NCBI RefSeq assembly: GCF_019049325.1 | Contig: NZ_JAGMUO010000097.1 | Coordinates: forward strand, 558,001-622,000 | Direction: 5' to 3' | DNA: 64,000 nt | Source: Streptomyces sp. AC512_CC834 | GTDB taxonomy: Bacteria > Actinomycetota > Actinomycetes > Streptomycetales > Streptomycetaceae | Shown: positions 31,348 through 40,000 of the stretch, piece after piece | Layout of the letters: every line of letters begins with the position of its first letter | Position numbering within the stretch: the stretch's first letter is position 1 | Made by a program: the position numbers and the translations under genes | The notes under the pieces: generated by a model | What the model saw: only the letters and a program-made list of their open reading frames with translations | Database searches by the model: none | Told to the model about the DNA's origin: nothing

Positions 31348-32196
31348 ATGGACATCGTCGACACCCACTGTCACATCATCTCCGACGACGTGACCCGCTA
31401 TCCCCGGGCCCCGATCGGCGGGAAGCAGTCGGGCTGGGCCACCACCCGGCCCGTCGGTGCGGACGGCATGGCCGAGCGCATGGACAAGGCCGGGATCGCG
31501 CAGGCCGTGCTGGTACAGGCCACCACCGCCTACGGTTACGACAACTCCTACGTACTCGACAGCCGGGCGCGCCGGCCGGACCGGTTCATCGCGGTGGGCA
31601 CCGTGGACCCGTTGCGCCCCGACGCCGCCGGCAATCTGGAGGCGGTGACGGGCAAGGGCGGCCTGTCGGGGGTGCGGCTGTTCACCAGCGGCAGCACCGT
31701 CCCCACCCAGGGCGAATGGTTCGCCGCACCGGAGACCCACCCCTTCTGGGAGAAGGCCGCCGAACTCGGCGTCACAGTGTGCCTGCAGATGCGGCTCGGC
31801 CCGGCGACCGAGCAGTTGCACGCCTTGCTGCGGCGCTTCCCCTCGGTCCCGGTCCTGCTCGACCACATGGGTTATCCCGACATCGCGGCCTCGCCCGCCG
31901 ACGCCGGAGCCGAGGTGGCGCGGCTGGCCGTCCATCCGGGCCTGAATCTGAAGCTGACTCACCGCAACCTCGAACGCCTTCACGACGTGGGCGCGAAGGC
32001 GGGCCAGTTCCTCGAGCCGGTGCTCGCGGCCTTCGGTGCAAACCGGATCGCATGGGGTTCCAATCTCCCCGCCGCCGAGCAGTCGCTGCCCGAGCTCGTG
32101 ACCCTCGCCCAGGAGGTGCTGGCGGACGTTTCCGAGCCGGCCCGCCGGGAGATCTTCGCCGGCACGGCGAGGCGGCTGTACCCGGGCCTCGTCTAG
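31348..32196 (+). CDS. Amidohydrolase-2 family lactonase-like enzyme, second copy
   Basis: This 282-residue paralogue of the 22556-23452 product shares the same markers: IVDTHCHIISDDVTRYPRAPIGG, AVLVQATTAYGYDNSYVLD, GGLSGVRLF, CLQMRLGP, LLDHMGYPD and AWGSNLPAAEQSLPELV. As in the first copy, the usual C-terminal aspartate motif (GSDWP) is GSNLP. The ATG at 31348 has AGAGAGGAG upstream. It is the last gene of the plus-strand operon and is followed by a 10-bp hairpin terminator. Having one copy per divergent operon suggests two related lactone substrates or a dimeric pair. Confidence 0.82.
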   Translation: MDIVDTHCHIISDDVTRYPRAPIGGKQSGWATTRPVGADGMAERMDKAGIAQAVLVQATTAYGYDNSYVLDSRARRPDRFIAVGTVDPLRPDAAGNLEAVTGKGGLSGVRLFTSGSTVPTQGEWFAAPETHPFWEKAAELGVTVCLQMRLGPATEQLHALLRRFPSVPVLLDHMGYPDIAASPADAGAEVARLAVHPGLNLKLTHRNLERLHDVGAKAGQFLEPVLAAFGANRIAWGSNLPAAEQSLPELVTLAQEVLADVSEPARREIFAGTARRLYPGLV

Positions 32197-32218
32197 CGCT
32201 CGGGAACGCCGGGAGCGG

Positions 32219-32258
32219 CGCCCTGGTCCGGCACCGTCGGGTGTGCCTGACCAGGGCG
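32219..32258. terminator. Terminator of the plus-strand catabolic operon
   Basis: A perfect 10-bp inverted repeat, CGCCCTGGTC and GACCAGGGCG, with a 20-base loop lies 23 bases after the stop at 32196. The loop itself contains a weaker CGGCAC/GTGTGCC pairing. Confidence 0.72.
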
Positions 32259-32345
32259 TCCTCGTTGTACACAGGTAGATAATAGGATTCAAGAGGACAA
32301 ACCACCGCGTTCTCTCTTCCAGGGCGGACAGGAGGGACGAACAGC

Positions 32346-35051
32346 GTGAGATCCCTCGCGAGCGCGCGCAGTGTGGTCGGCCGGATGTTCCTGTTGCAGG
32401 TGGCGATCGTGCTGGCACTGACCGCGGCCGCCGTCGCGTGGATGATGCTGATGTTCCGTCGTGACGCCACCGAAGACGCGGCCGATCACTCACTCGGCGT
32501 GGCGACGAGCTTTGCCCACGCACCCGGCATGGTGACCGCACTGCGGTCCTCCGATCCGGCGGCGGTCCTGCAACCGCGAGTCGACTCCGTCGAGAAGAGT
32601 GCCGACGTCGACTTCATCTCCGTCTACGACGAACGCGGGATCCGCCGAACGGCCCCTTCGCCCGGCGTCACCACAGAGCGGTTGTCCCCCCAGAGCCTGG
32701 CGTCGCTGCTCGCCGGAGACACGGTGCAGGGGGAGCACTCCGGTCCCCGCGGCGAGGTGGTGCGCACCGCCGTACCGGTCAGGGACGGCGGTGGCACCGT
32801 CATCGGTGCGGTCAATGTGGGCGTACTCGAGCGGAACGTCGGCGACCAGGTGGCTCGGCACCTTCCGGCCTTCCTTGGAGCCGCGGCCGCCGCCGTGGTC
32901 GCCACCACCGCGGGCGCCACACTCGTCAGCAGGCGGTTGCTGCGCAGCACCCGCGGCCTCGGCCCGGCCGAGATCATGCGCCTGTACGAGCACCATGACG
33001 CGGTGCTGCACGCGGCGCGGGAAGGTGTCGTCATTGTCGATGACCGACGTCGCCTGCTGCTCGTCAACGACGAGGCGCAGCGGCTGCTCGGCCTTCCCGG
33101 AGACCTTCAGGGCCGCCCGGTGCGCGAGCTGCCCCTCGCTCCGCCGATCGCCGAGCTGCTGGGTACGGGGCGTGAGGCCTCCGACGAGGTGCATCTGGTC
33201 GGCAGCCGGGTCCTGTCCGTCAACCAGAGGTCACTCGACCGTTACGGCGTCCCGTCCGGAACGGTCACGACGCTGAGGGACTCCACCGAGCTCCAGGAGG
33301 TGTCCGGCCGGGCCGAAGCGGCGGCCGGACGTCTGGGGATGCTCTATGAGGCGAGTGTGGCCATCGGCACCACCCTGGATGTGACCCGGACGGCCGAGGA
33401 ACTGGCCGAGGTGGCGGTTCCGCGCTTCGCCGACCATGTCACGGTCGATCTCGCCGAGCCGGTTCTGCGCGGCAACGAGCCACCGGCCGCGATGCCGCGT
33501 CTGCGCCGCGTCGCGGCCACCCCTGCCCCTCCGGGTTCCGGGGTCCGTCCCGTCGGGGAGTCGATCAGCTATCAGCCGTCCGGCCCCCAGGCCACGGGGA
33601 TGGCGAGTCATCAGGCGGTCCTCGCATCCGATCTGCGCGGCACACCCGGAGTGTGGGCGCGGAACCAGGAGGACGCCCGGCGCATGCTGGACCACGGATT
33701 CCGCTCACTCGTCACCGCTCCCCTGTGTACCGGTGGTGCGGTGCTCGGTGTGGCGGACTTCTGGCGCTGGGAAGGCACCCAGGCCTTCGACCACGACGAT
33801 CTGGCCCTGGTGGGGGAACTGGCAGCCCGCACCGCGATCTGCATCGACAACGCCCGGCGCTACACCCGCGAGCATGCCCTGGCGGAGACGCTGCAGCGCA
33901 GCCTCCTGCCCCACTCCCTGCCGGACCAGCCGCTCGTCGAAACCGCCTACCGCTACCTGCCCGCGCGGGACGGGGTGGGCGGCGACTGGTTCGACGTCAT
34001 CCCGCTGCCCGGCGCACGGGTCGCGCTGGTCGTCGGCGACGTGGTGGGCCACGGCCTGCATGCCGCGGCCACCATGGGACGGCTGCGCACGGCTGTACAC
34101 AACTTCTCCGCCCTGGACCTGCCGCCGGAGGAACTGCTCGGGCACCTGGACGAGCTGGCCTCCCGGATCGACGGCGCGGAGAGCGCCGAGGGCGACAGCG
34201 AAGGCTTCACGGGAGCCACCTGCCTCTACGCGATCTACGACGCGACGTCCGGAGTGTGCGCGCTGGCCCGGTCGGGGCATCCGGAGCCGGCGCTGGTGTA
34301 CCCGGACGGGACCGTGGAGTACCTGAACGTGCCGGTCTCCCCGCCGCTCGGCCTGAGTGGCGGTCTGCCGTTCGAGACCGCCGAACTCACCCTGCCCGAG
34401 GGCTCCCGGCTCGTCCTGTACACCGACGGCCTCGTGGAGGACCGGGTCCGGGGCATCGACGCCGGCCTGGAAGCGCTGCGAAGGGCCGTGGCACGCCCGG
34501 GCCGGACCCCGGAGGAGACGTGCCAGGACGTCTTCGGCTCCCTGCTTCCGGTGCGGCCGAGCGACGATGTCGCACTGCTCGTCGCCCGCACCCGCCTGCT
34601 GGATCCGTCCCAGGTGGCCGAGTGGGACGTACCCGAGGATCCCTCGGCCGTCGCCGGCATCCGGGCGCAGGTCACCCGCCGGCTGGATGCCTGGGGGCTG
34701 GAAGAGACGCTGGCCTTCAACACCGAGCTGATGATCAGCGAGTTGGTCACCAACGCCATCCGCTACGCCACCGGCCCGATTCGGCTGCGGGTTCTGACCT
34801 ACCACGACAGCTTGATCTGCGAGGTCGCCGACGGCAGCAGCACCTCACCACACCTGCGACGCGCGGCGACCACCGACGAAGGCGGACGGGGACTGTTCCT
34901 CGTCGCCCGGTTCGCGCAGCGGTGGGGCACCCGCTACACGGCTCGCGGCAAGGTGATCTGGACGGAACAGTCCCTTCGTCCCCTCGCGACCGACACCCAG
35001 GAAGCAACGGCGGACGACCTGCTGGACCAGTGGAACGACACAGACTGGTGA
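32346..35051 (+). CDS. Membrane sensor SpoIIE-type phosphatase (CitA/DcuS-like sensor, PAS, GAF, PP2C, HATPase)
   Basis: This 901-residue protein has a first membrane helix (about 15-37), an extracytoplasmic CitA/DcuS-like sensor domain (about 40-175, VDFISVYDERGIRRTAPSPG, VIGAVNVGV), a second helix (about 178-198), PAS (about 215-320), GAF (about 330-515), PP2C/SpoIIE (about 530-750) and a C-terminal HATPase (about 765-880). The PP2C motifs are GVGGDWFDVIPL, VVGDVVGHG, YTDGLVED and DDVALLV; the HATPase has MISELVTNAIRY and DEGGRGLFLVARF. DcuS/CitA sensors bind di- and tricarboxylates, which fits its place directly after the carboxylate-catabolism operon. A short TTGTACACAG element lies 80 bases upstream. 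Confidence 0.88.
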   Translation: MRSLASARSVVGRMFLLQVAIVLALTAAAVAWMMLMFRRDATEDAADHSLGVATSFAHAPGMVTALRSSDPAAVLQPRVDSVEKSADVDFISVYDERGIRRTAPSPGVTTERLSPQSLASLLAGDTVQGEHSGPRGEVVRTAVPVRDGGGTVIGAVNVGVLERNVGDQVARHLPAFLGAAAAAVVATTAGATLVSRRLLRSTRGLGPAEIMRLYEHHDAVLHAAREGVVIVDDRRRLLLVNDEAQRLLGLPGDLQGRPVRELPLAPPIAELLGTGREASDEVHLVGSRVLSVNQRSLDRYGVPSGTVTTLRDSTELQEVSGRAEAAAGRLGMLYEASVAIGTTLDVTRTAEELAEVAVPRFADHVTVDLAEPVLRGNEPPAAMPRLRRVAATPAPPGSGVRPVGESISYQPSGPQATGMASHQAVLASDLRGTPGVWARNQEDARRMLDHGFRSLVTAPLCTGGAVLGVADFWRWEGTQAFDHDDLALVGELAARTAICIDNARRYTREHALAETLQRSLLPHSLPDQPLVETAYRYLPARDGVGGDWFDVIPLPGARVALVVGDVVGHGLHAAATMGRLRTAVHNFSALDLPPEELLGHLDELASRIDGAESAEGDSEGFTGATCLYAIYDATSGVCALARSGHPEPALVYPDGTVEYLNVPVSPPLGLSGGLPFETAELTLPEGSRLVLYTDGLVEDRVRGIDAGLEALRRAVARPGRTPEETCQDVFGSLLPVRPSDDVALLVARTRLLDPSQVAEWDVPEDPSAVAGIRAQVTRRLDAWGLEETLAFNTELMISELVTNAIRYATGPIRLRVLTYHDSLICEVADGSSTSPHLRRAATTDEGGRGLFLVARFAQRWGTRYTARGKVIWTEQSLRPLATDTQEATADDLLDQWNDTDW

Positions 35052-35079
35052 CTGATCGGCACGCCGTGTACGGGCGGGC

Positions 35080-36135
35080 TCATGTCGGGCGGCAAGCCGC
35101 TGCGGTTCGGACTTCGCTCGGGGAGACGCCGTAGGTCTCCCGGAAGGTGCGGCTGAAGGTGGCGGGGTTGCGGAAACCCCAACGTCCGGCGATGTCACCT
35201 ATCGTCCGGTGCCGTAGGCGCGGGTCGCCGAGATCGGTCCTGCTGCGTTCGAGTCTGCGCCGACGGATCGTGGCGCCGACCGTTTCGGGCTCCTCCTGGA
35301 AGACGGCGTGCAGGAGTCGGACCGAGATGTGGTGGTGCGCGGCTATCGCCGCCGGGGTGAGGTCCGGCTCGGACAGGTGGTGATCGATGAAGGCGTTGAT
35401 ACGGGCGAGGAGCACCCGCCGGCGGCTTTCGACCGGGAACGCGGGGGAACTGTCGGTACGCGCGGCGAGAAAGGTGACCGCGAGTTCGAGCGCCATGGCA
35501 CCCAGGCGTCGCAGCTCCGTCGGATTGCAGTGTGCGGCGTTCTCGCGCAGACCCGCCAGGTAGGAGGTGAGCAGTGCGCCCGAACCGGTGCGTGCGGGCA
35601 GCGGCGTGGCCACCAGGCGGTCCGTTGTGCGACTGGGTAACGACACAGCGGTTCGGGGCAGCCGCAGCATGGTCACCCTCGAGGAACGGCCATGGTCCTG
35701 GAACTCGCAGGCAAGGGGTTGTGAGGTGCCGAAGAGGGCGATGTCTCCTGCTTGGAGGAGGGTGTTGTTGCGGCTCTGCTCCAGACCGATGGGGCTGCCC
35801 TGGACGAGGAACAGGTAGTAGTTCTCCGCGTCGGCTCTTCGGATGTGTTCCGGTGTCCGCCGAGCCGACATCGGCGAGAAGGAGAAGGCCGAGATCTCGG
35901 TGTGCACGAGTTCCAGCGTCGTCGCCCTGCCCTTGAAGTGGTCGGAGTGTTCGCTGGCCAACGAAACCGGCATCACCGCCCGGCCGACCATGTCCCCCCA
36001 CCAGCCGAATCCCTCGGGGCCGCTGACACTGTCCGTGGAAACGACCACCGGGGCCGCCCTGCCGGTCTTCTCCACTGCCGTCTCCCCCTCCATGTGCTCC
36101 ACCCCCACCACAGCCGAAGTCACGCGTCTCGACAT
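35080..36135 (-). CDS. AraC family regulator with AraC_binding_2-type domain
   Basis: This 351-residue regulator has an N-terminal cupin-like sensor domain (about residues 55-210, DHFKGRATTLELVHTEISAFSF, YYLFLVQGSP, GDIALFGTSQP). Its C-terminal double helix-turn-helix (about 240-345) has HLSEPDLTPAAIAAHHHISVRLLHAVFQ and DIAGRWGFRNPATFSRTFRETYGVSPSEVR. The first methionine at 36135 lacks a clear ribosome site; the ATG at 36093 is a possible shorter start. It is convergent with the sensor phosphatase and divergent from dhaKLM, so either could be its target. Confidence 0.85.
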   Translation of the reverse strand: MSRRVTSAVVGVEHMEGETAVEKTGRAAPVVVSTDSVSGPEGFGWWGDMVGRAVMPVSLASEHSDHFKGRATTLELVHTEISAFSFSPMSARRTPEHIRRADAENYYLFLVQGSPIGLEQSRNNTLLQAGDIALFGTSQPLACEFQDHGRSSRVTMLRLPRTAVSLPSRTTDRLVATPLPARTGSGALLTSYLAGLRENAAHCNPTELRRLGAMALELAVTFLAARTDSSPAFPVESRRRVLLARINAFIDHHLSEPDLTPAAIAAHHHISVRLLHAVFQEEPETVGATIRRRRLERSRTDLGDPRLRHRTIGDIAGRWGFRNPATFSRTFRETYGVSPSEVRTAAACRPT

Positions 36136-36380
36136 TGTCCGCTGCCGTCGGTGTCCCTTGGAAGCACTCGGCCGGTCGGTTCGCGCAGCAGTGCACGGAG
36201 CGTCAAAGAAGTCTGCGCGCCGGGCGAAGGACAGAGGTGATCGCGTAGAGGTCGGCCATGGGGAGCCCGGGGCCGGGGCGCGCCCACATCCATCTCGCGC
36301 GTGACCTTCGCCGCCGCAAGGCAGATACTGCCGACAACACAGGTCAAGGACCTGCTTGCTGTCCTTCCGAGGAGGTACCC

Positions 36381-37373
36381 GTGAAGATGCTGATCAACGT
36401 CCCCGAGACCGTGGTGACCGACGCGCTGCGTGGTATGGCGGCCGCCCACCCCGAGTTGACCGTGGACGTCGAGAACAGGGTGATCGTGCGGCGGGACGCT
36501 CCCGTGGCCGGGCAGGTGGCCCTGGTGTCGGGGGGTGGTTCCGGGCACGAGCCGCTGCACGGCGGTTTCGTGGGCCCGGGGATGCTGTCGGCCGCCTGTC
36601 CGGGTGAGGTGTTCACCTCGCCGGTGCCGGACCAGATGGTGCGGGCGGCCGCGGCCGTGGACAGCGGGGCCGGGGTGCTGTTCGTCGTCAAGAACTACAC
36701 GGGTGACGTGCTCAACTTCGACATGGCAGCGGAGCTGGCCGAGGATGAGGGCATCCGGATCGCGAAGGTGCTGGTCAACGACGATGTGGCGGTGACGGAC
36801 AGCCTCTACACGGCCGGTCGTCGCGGCACGGGCGCGACGCTGTTCGTGGAGAAGATCGCCGGGGCCGCGGCGCAGGAGGGTCGCCCGCTGGAGCAGGTGG
36901 AGGCAATCGCCCGCCGGGTCAATGACAGCTCCCGCAGTTTCGGCGTGGCCCTCAGCGCGGTCACCACGCCGGCCAAGGGCAGCCCCACCTTCGACCTCCC
37001 CACCGGTGAGCTGGAACTGGGCATCGGCATCCACGGGGAGCCCGGCCGGGAGCGGCGCCCGATGATGACCTCGGGCGAGATCGCCGAGGCCGCCGTGGAC
37101 GCGGTCCTGACCGACCTCGGCCCGCGCAACCCCGTCCTGGTCCTGGTCAACGGTATGGGCGCGACACCGCTCCTCGAGCTGTACGGCTTCAACGCCGAGG
37201 TGCAGCGTGTGCTCGGCGAGCGGGGTGTCGCCGTCGCCCGCACCCTCGTCGGCAACTACGTCACCTCGCTGGACATGGCCGGGGCCTCGGTCACCCTGTG
37301 CGAGATCGACGAGGAACTGCTCGGACTGTGGGACGCGCCGGTCAGTACCCCGGGTCTGAGGTGGGGCATGTGA
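36381..37373 (+). CDS. dhaK: Dihydroxyacetone kinase subunit K
   Basis: This 330-residue substrate-binding subunit of the PTS-dependent dihydroxyacetone kinase binds dihydroxyacetone covalently through a histidine, here His218 in LGIGIHGEPG. Other landmarks are SGGGSGHEPLHGGFVG (50-65), KNYTGDVLNFD and VNGMGATPLLEL. The GTG at 36381 has GGAGGT 7 bases upstream. With DhaL and DhaM it converts dihydroxyacetone to dihydroxyacetone phosphate using phosphoenolpyruvate via the PTS. Confidence 0.95.
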   Translation: MKMLINVPETVVTDALRGMAAAHPELTVDVENRVIVRRDAPVAGQVALVSGGGSGHEPLHGGFVGPGMLSAACPGEVFTSPVPDQMVRAAAAVDSGAGVLFVVKNYTGDVLNFDMAAELAEDEGIRIAKVLVNDDVAVTDSLYTAGRRGTGATLFVEKIAGAAAQEGRPLEQVEAIARRVNDSSRSFGVALSAVTTPAKGSPTFDLPTGELELGIGIHGEPGRERRPMMTSGEIAEAAVDAVLTDLGPRNPVLVLVNGMGATPLLELYGFNAEVQRVLGERGVAVARTLVGNYVTSLDMAGASVTLCEIDEELLGLWDAPVSTPGLRWGM

Positions 37374-37422
37374 CGGTTGACGGGGAAGGGATCGCAACGT
37401 ACCTACCAGGCAAGGAGATCCT

Positions 37423-38022
37423 GTGCTCGACGCCGACTTCTTCCGCCGTTGGATGACGGCGAGCGCCGCGTTGGTGGACCGTGAGGCGGAACGGCTCACC
37501 GCCCTCGACTCACCCATCGGCGACGCCGACCACGGCAGCAATCTCCAGCGCGGTTTCACGGCCGTGGCGGCCACGCTGGAGAAGGAGGCGCCCGACACGC
37601 CCGGCGCGGTTCTGATCCTCGCCGGACGGCAGCTCATCTCCACGGTCGGCGGTGCCTCGGGTCCGCTGTACGGGACGCTGCTGCGCCGTACCGGCAAGGC
37701 GCTCGGAGACTCCCCCGAGGTGAGCGCGGAGCAACTGGCCGAGGCGTTGCGGACGGGAGTGGACGCCGTCCGGACGCTCGGCGGTGCCGCGCCGGGCGAC
37801 AAGACCATGATCGACGCCCTGGTGCCCGCCGTGGACGCGCTGGGCGACTCGTTCGCCGCGGCCCGTACGGCGGCCGAGGAGGGGGCCGAGGCGACCACGC
37901 CGTTGCAGGCCCGCAAGGGCAGGGCGAGCTATCTCGGCGAACGCAGCATCGGGCACCAGGACCCGGGGGCGACATCGTCCGCGCTGCTCTTCGAGGCACT
38001 GAAGGAGACGGCCGGTGAGTGA
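37423..38022 (+). CDS. dhaL: Dihydroxyacetone kinase ADP-binding subunit L
   Basis: This 199-residue all-helical subunit carries the ADP cofactor that shuttles phosphate from DhaM to dihydroxyacetone. The nucleotide/Mg site is LDSPIGDADHGSNLQRGF (about 26-43); further conserved segments are STVGGASGPLYGTLLRR, GDKTMIDALVPA and YLGERSIGHQDPGATSS. GTG at 37423 follows AAGGAGAT. The stop overlaps the dhaM start by eight bases. Confidence 0.95.
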   Translation: MLDADFFRRWMTASAALVDREAERLTALDSPIGDADHGSNLQRGFTAVAATLEKEAPDTPGAVLILAGRQLISTVGGASGPLYGTLLRRTGKALGDSPEVSAEQLAEALRTGVDAVRTLGGAAPGDKTMIDALVPAVDALGDSFAAARTAAEEGAEATTPLQARKGRASYLGERSIGHQDPGATSSALLFEALKETAGE

Positions 38023-38425
38023 CGAGAAGCTGGTGGGGATTGTGCTGGTGTCGCACAGCGCCGAGGTCGCCGCGTCGGTGGCGGAGCTGGCGAAGGCCCT
38101 CTCGGGCGGTGCCGGGGCAGTGGCCATCGCTCCGGCGGGCGGTACCGCGTCCGGCGAGTTCGGCACCAGCTCCGAACTGGTCGCGGCCGCCGCGGCGTCC
38201 GTGGACCGGGGCGCGGGGGTCGCCGTCCTCACCGACCTCGGCAGTGCGGTGCTCACCATCAAGGCGCTGCTCGCCGAGGGCGACGAACTCCCGGACAACA
38301 CCCGCCTGGTGGACGCGCCCTTCGTCGAGGGCGCGGTGGCGGCCGTCGTCACGGCCTCGACCGGCGCCGACCTCGCGGCCGTCGAGGCGGCGGCCGCGGA
38401 GGCGTACTCCTACCGGAAGGTCTGA
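38015..38425 (+). CDS. dhaM: PTS-dependent dihydroxyacetone kinase phosphotransferase subunit M (EIIA domain)
   Basis: This 136-residue single-domain EIIA-Man-like protein accepts phosphate from HPr on His14 (VLVSHSAEVA) and passes it to DhaL-ADP. Further conserved parts are AGGTASGEFGTSSELV, GVAVLTDLGSAVLT and LVDAPFVEGAVAA. Unlike the enterobacterial DhaM it has no HPr and EI domains, as is common in Gram-positive bacteria, so it depends on general PTS proteins encoded elsewhere. Confidence 0.93.
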   Translation: MSDEKLVGIVLVSHSAEVAASVAELAKALSGGAGAVAIAPAGGTASGEFGTSSELVAAAAASVDRGAGVAVLTDLGSAVLTIKALLAEGDELPDNTRLVDAPFVEGAVAAVVTASTGADLAAVEAAAAEAYSYRKV

Positions 38426-38743
38426 CCGGAAAGGGCTGACCGGATGGTCTGACCGGCGCGGCGGTCCGGACCCGCGCGAGGTCCGGCCGCCGGCGCTCGG
38501 ACGAGCCCCGGCACCGGTGTCCTGAGGACGGTGCGCCAGGGCACGGCCGGTTCCGCCCGCGCCGTCCGCTGCGTACCCCGGGTCGGCAGCCGCGTAGGCC
38601 GGCCCCTTCGTCGGGGGAGCCCGGTTCGTGCGGGGGCAGGCGTCGCCCACCGGCCGACGCGCGCTGCTCGAGTCAAAGACCTCGCCGAGCGACGCGAACC
38701 TGCCCGGACGGCACCGTGTCATCAGCGCGGCCGGCCGGCCGAG
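38426..38743. other. Gene-free spacer between convergent dhaM and chitosanase genes
   Basis: Three CTGACCGG-type direct repeats lie right after the dhaM stop (38420-38460). Beyond them the sequence is GC-rich with no convincing gene and no strong terminator hairpin that I could find. Confidence 0.5.
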
Positions 38744-39598
38744 TCAGTGCCCGCCCACGAACTCCCGTGCCAGCCGCTCCCCCGCCTTCTCGGCGGCGGC
38801 CGTGTCCTCGATGGGCTCGATCTCGCTGTGCTTGAAGACGATGTACGTCACGCCGGAGGCTACGCCGCCGCCCTGCGGATCGGCGGGGATGCCGAGGGAC
38901 CGTGCGGCGGCGTAGGAGGCCTCGCCGATGAGGTCGCGCGGGCCGACGTCGCCGACGACCGCGTACCGCACCCGGTCCCCGTGGACGAGGGCCGCGAGCG
39001 ATCCACCCCGGACGTCGTCCTCGCGGTGGTCCCAGGTGTCGCTGGGCTCGGGCACGACGACGTAGGGCAGGTGTTCGGCGTCCAGCGGGCGGCCGTCGGA
39101 CCCGGTGTACGCGGTGGCCGGGCTGAACTGCGGGTCGGTGCGGCTGTTGCACCGGTCGCCGGGCCGGCCGTCGCAGTCGATGTCCAGGTCGGCCTTCCAG
39201 TACACGGCGTCCCGTGTGCCGCAGACCGGGATGTCCGCCGGCGTGCCGGCGTCGCCGCGGTAGCGCCCGCGCGACACGGGTTCGCAGTCCCGCACCTTGG
39301 CCAGCAGGTCGGCGGCGCTGACGGGTCCCTCACCCGCGCTCCGCCTCGGCCTGGCCCGTGAGGGGCGTACCGGACCGGGCGGGGAGTGCGGAACGGGGCC
39401 GACCCGGACTCCGGCCCGGTCCGCGCGCGGAAGCCCGGACCGGTCCCCGTCCCCCTCCCCCTCCCGGTGCCGGTCCCGGGCACCGGTCAGGACCGGTGCC
39501 GGGGGGCCGGGGGGCGGCGCGGGTGGAGCGGCGGGGAACGTCGTGGGAGCGAGCAGGGCGGCGCTGGCCGCGACCAGTGTCAGCGACTGGACACGCAC
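38744..39598 (-). CDS. Secreted GH75-type (fungal-type) chitosanase
   Basis: This 284-residue protein starts at a GTG preceded by AGGAGAGG and has a signal peptide (about 1-30, LTLVAASAALLAPTTFPA). A long proline/arginine/glycine-rich low-complexity linker (about 30-95) follows. The catalytic domain (about 100-280) has the GH75 features VYWKADLDIDCDGRPGDRC, LDAEHLPYVVVPEP, VRYAVVGDVGP, IGEASYAAARSLGIP and GGGVASGVTYIVF. GH75 enzymes hydrolyse chitosan, with the Asp/Glu catalytic pair in the first half of the domain. It is divergent from a fibronectin-III lipoprotein whose promoter has a TGGTCCGGACCA palindrome. Confidence 0.8.
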   Translation of the reverse strand: MRVQSLTLVAASAALLAPTTFPAAPPAPPPGPPAPVLTGARDRHREGEGDGDRSGLPRADRAGVRVGPVPHSPPGPVRPSRARPRRSAGEGPVSAADLLAKVRDCEPVSRGRYRGDAGTPADIPVCGTRDAVYWKADLDIDCDGRPGDRCNSRTDPQFSPATAYTGSDGRPLDAEHLPYVVVPEPSDTWDHREDDVRGGSLAALVHGDRVRYAVVGDVGPRDLIGEASYAAARSLGIPADPQGGGVASGVTYIVFKHSEIEPIEDTAAAEKAGERLAREFVGGH

Positions 39599-40000
39599 GA
39601 TGTGGCCTCTCCTGGGGGACATGGGCGGACACTCGGCCCCATCTGTCCCCGAAACGCTCGCGTGACCACCCTTCGCAGGGCCAGACGGTGCACATGACGG
39701 TGCGCAACACGTGCCCGCGCCGTGCGTCGGGGCGCGCGACCGGGGGCGGGCGGGCCGGAGCCTGATCCGGCTCCGGCCCGCCCGGCCGCCCGCGCCGGCG
39801 CGGGATCTGCGACGACAGCGGTCCGCGCCACCGGCCCGAACGCCCCGGGAAACCCGGGGACTTCGGCCGTGAGGTGACTCAGCATACGTAACCCTTCCGG
39901 GTGACCGTCGCCTGCGGCCCTCTTGATGTGGCCGCGTCACCGGCGTCATATTGGTCCGGACCATTGCCGTCGAAGTCGGCGCCGTACTGGAGGCAGAGTC
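39599..40000. other. Divergent promoter region between chitosanase and FN3 lipoprotein genes
   Basis: No gene is seen here. The region contains the TGGTCCGGACCA palindrome near 39957 and a GGAGG ribosome site at 39989. The part near 39660-39890 is GC-rich with no feature that I recognise. Confidence 0.55.
39950..39965. promoter_or_regulatory. Palindromic operator candidate TGGTCCGGACCA
   Basis: A perfect 12-bp palindrome (39952-39963) with similar flanks lies 38 bases upstream of the lipoprotein start. It resembles the DasR dre half-sites TGGTC/GACCA with a CG instead of TA centre, so it may be a dre variant or the site of a related HutC-type GntR protein. Confidence 0.45.
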
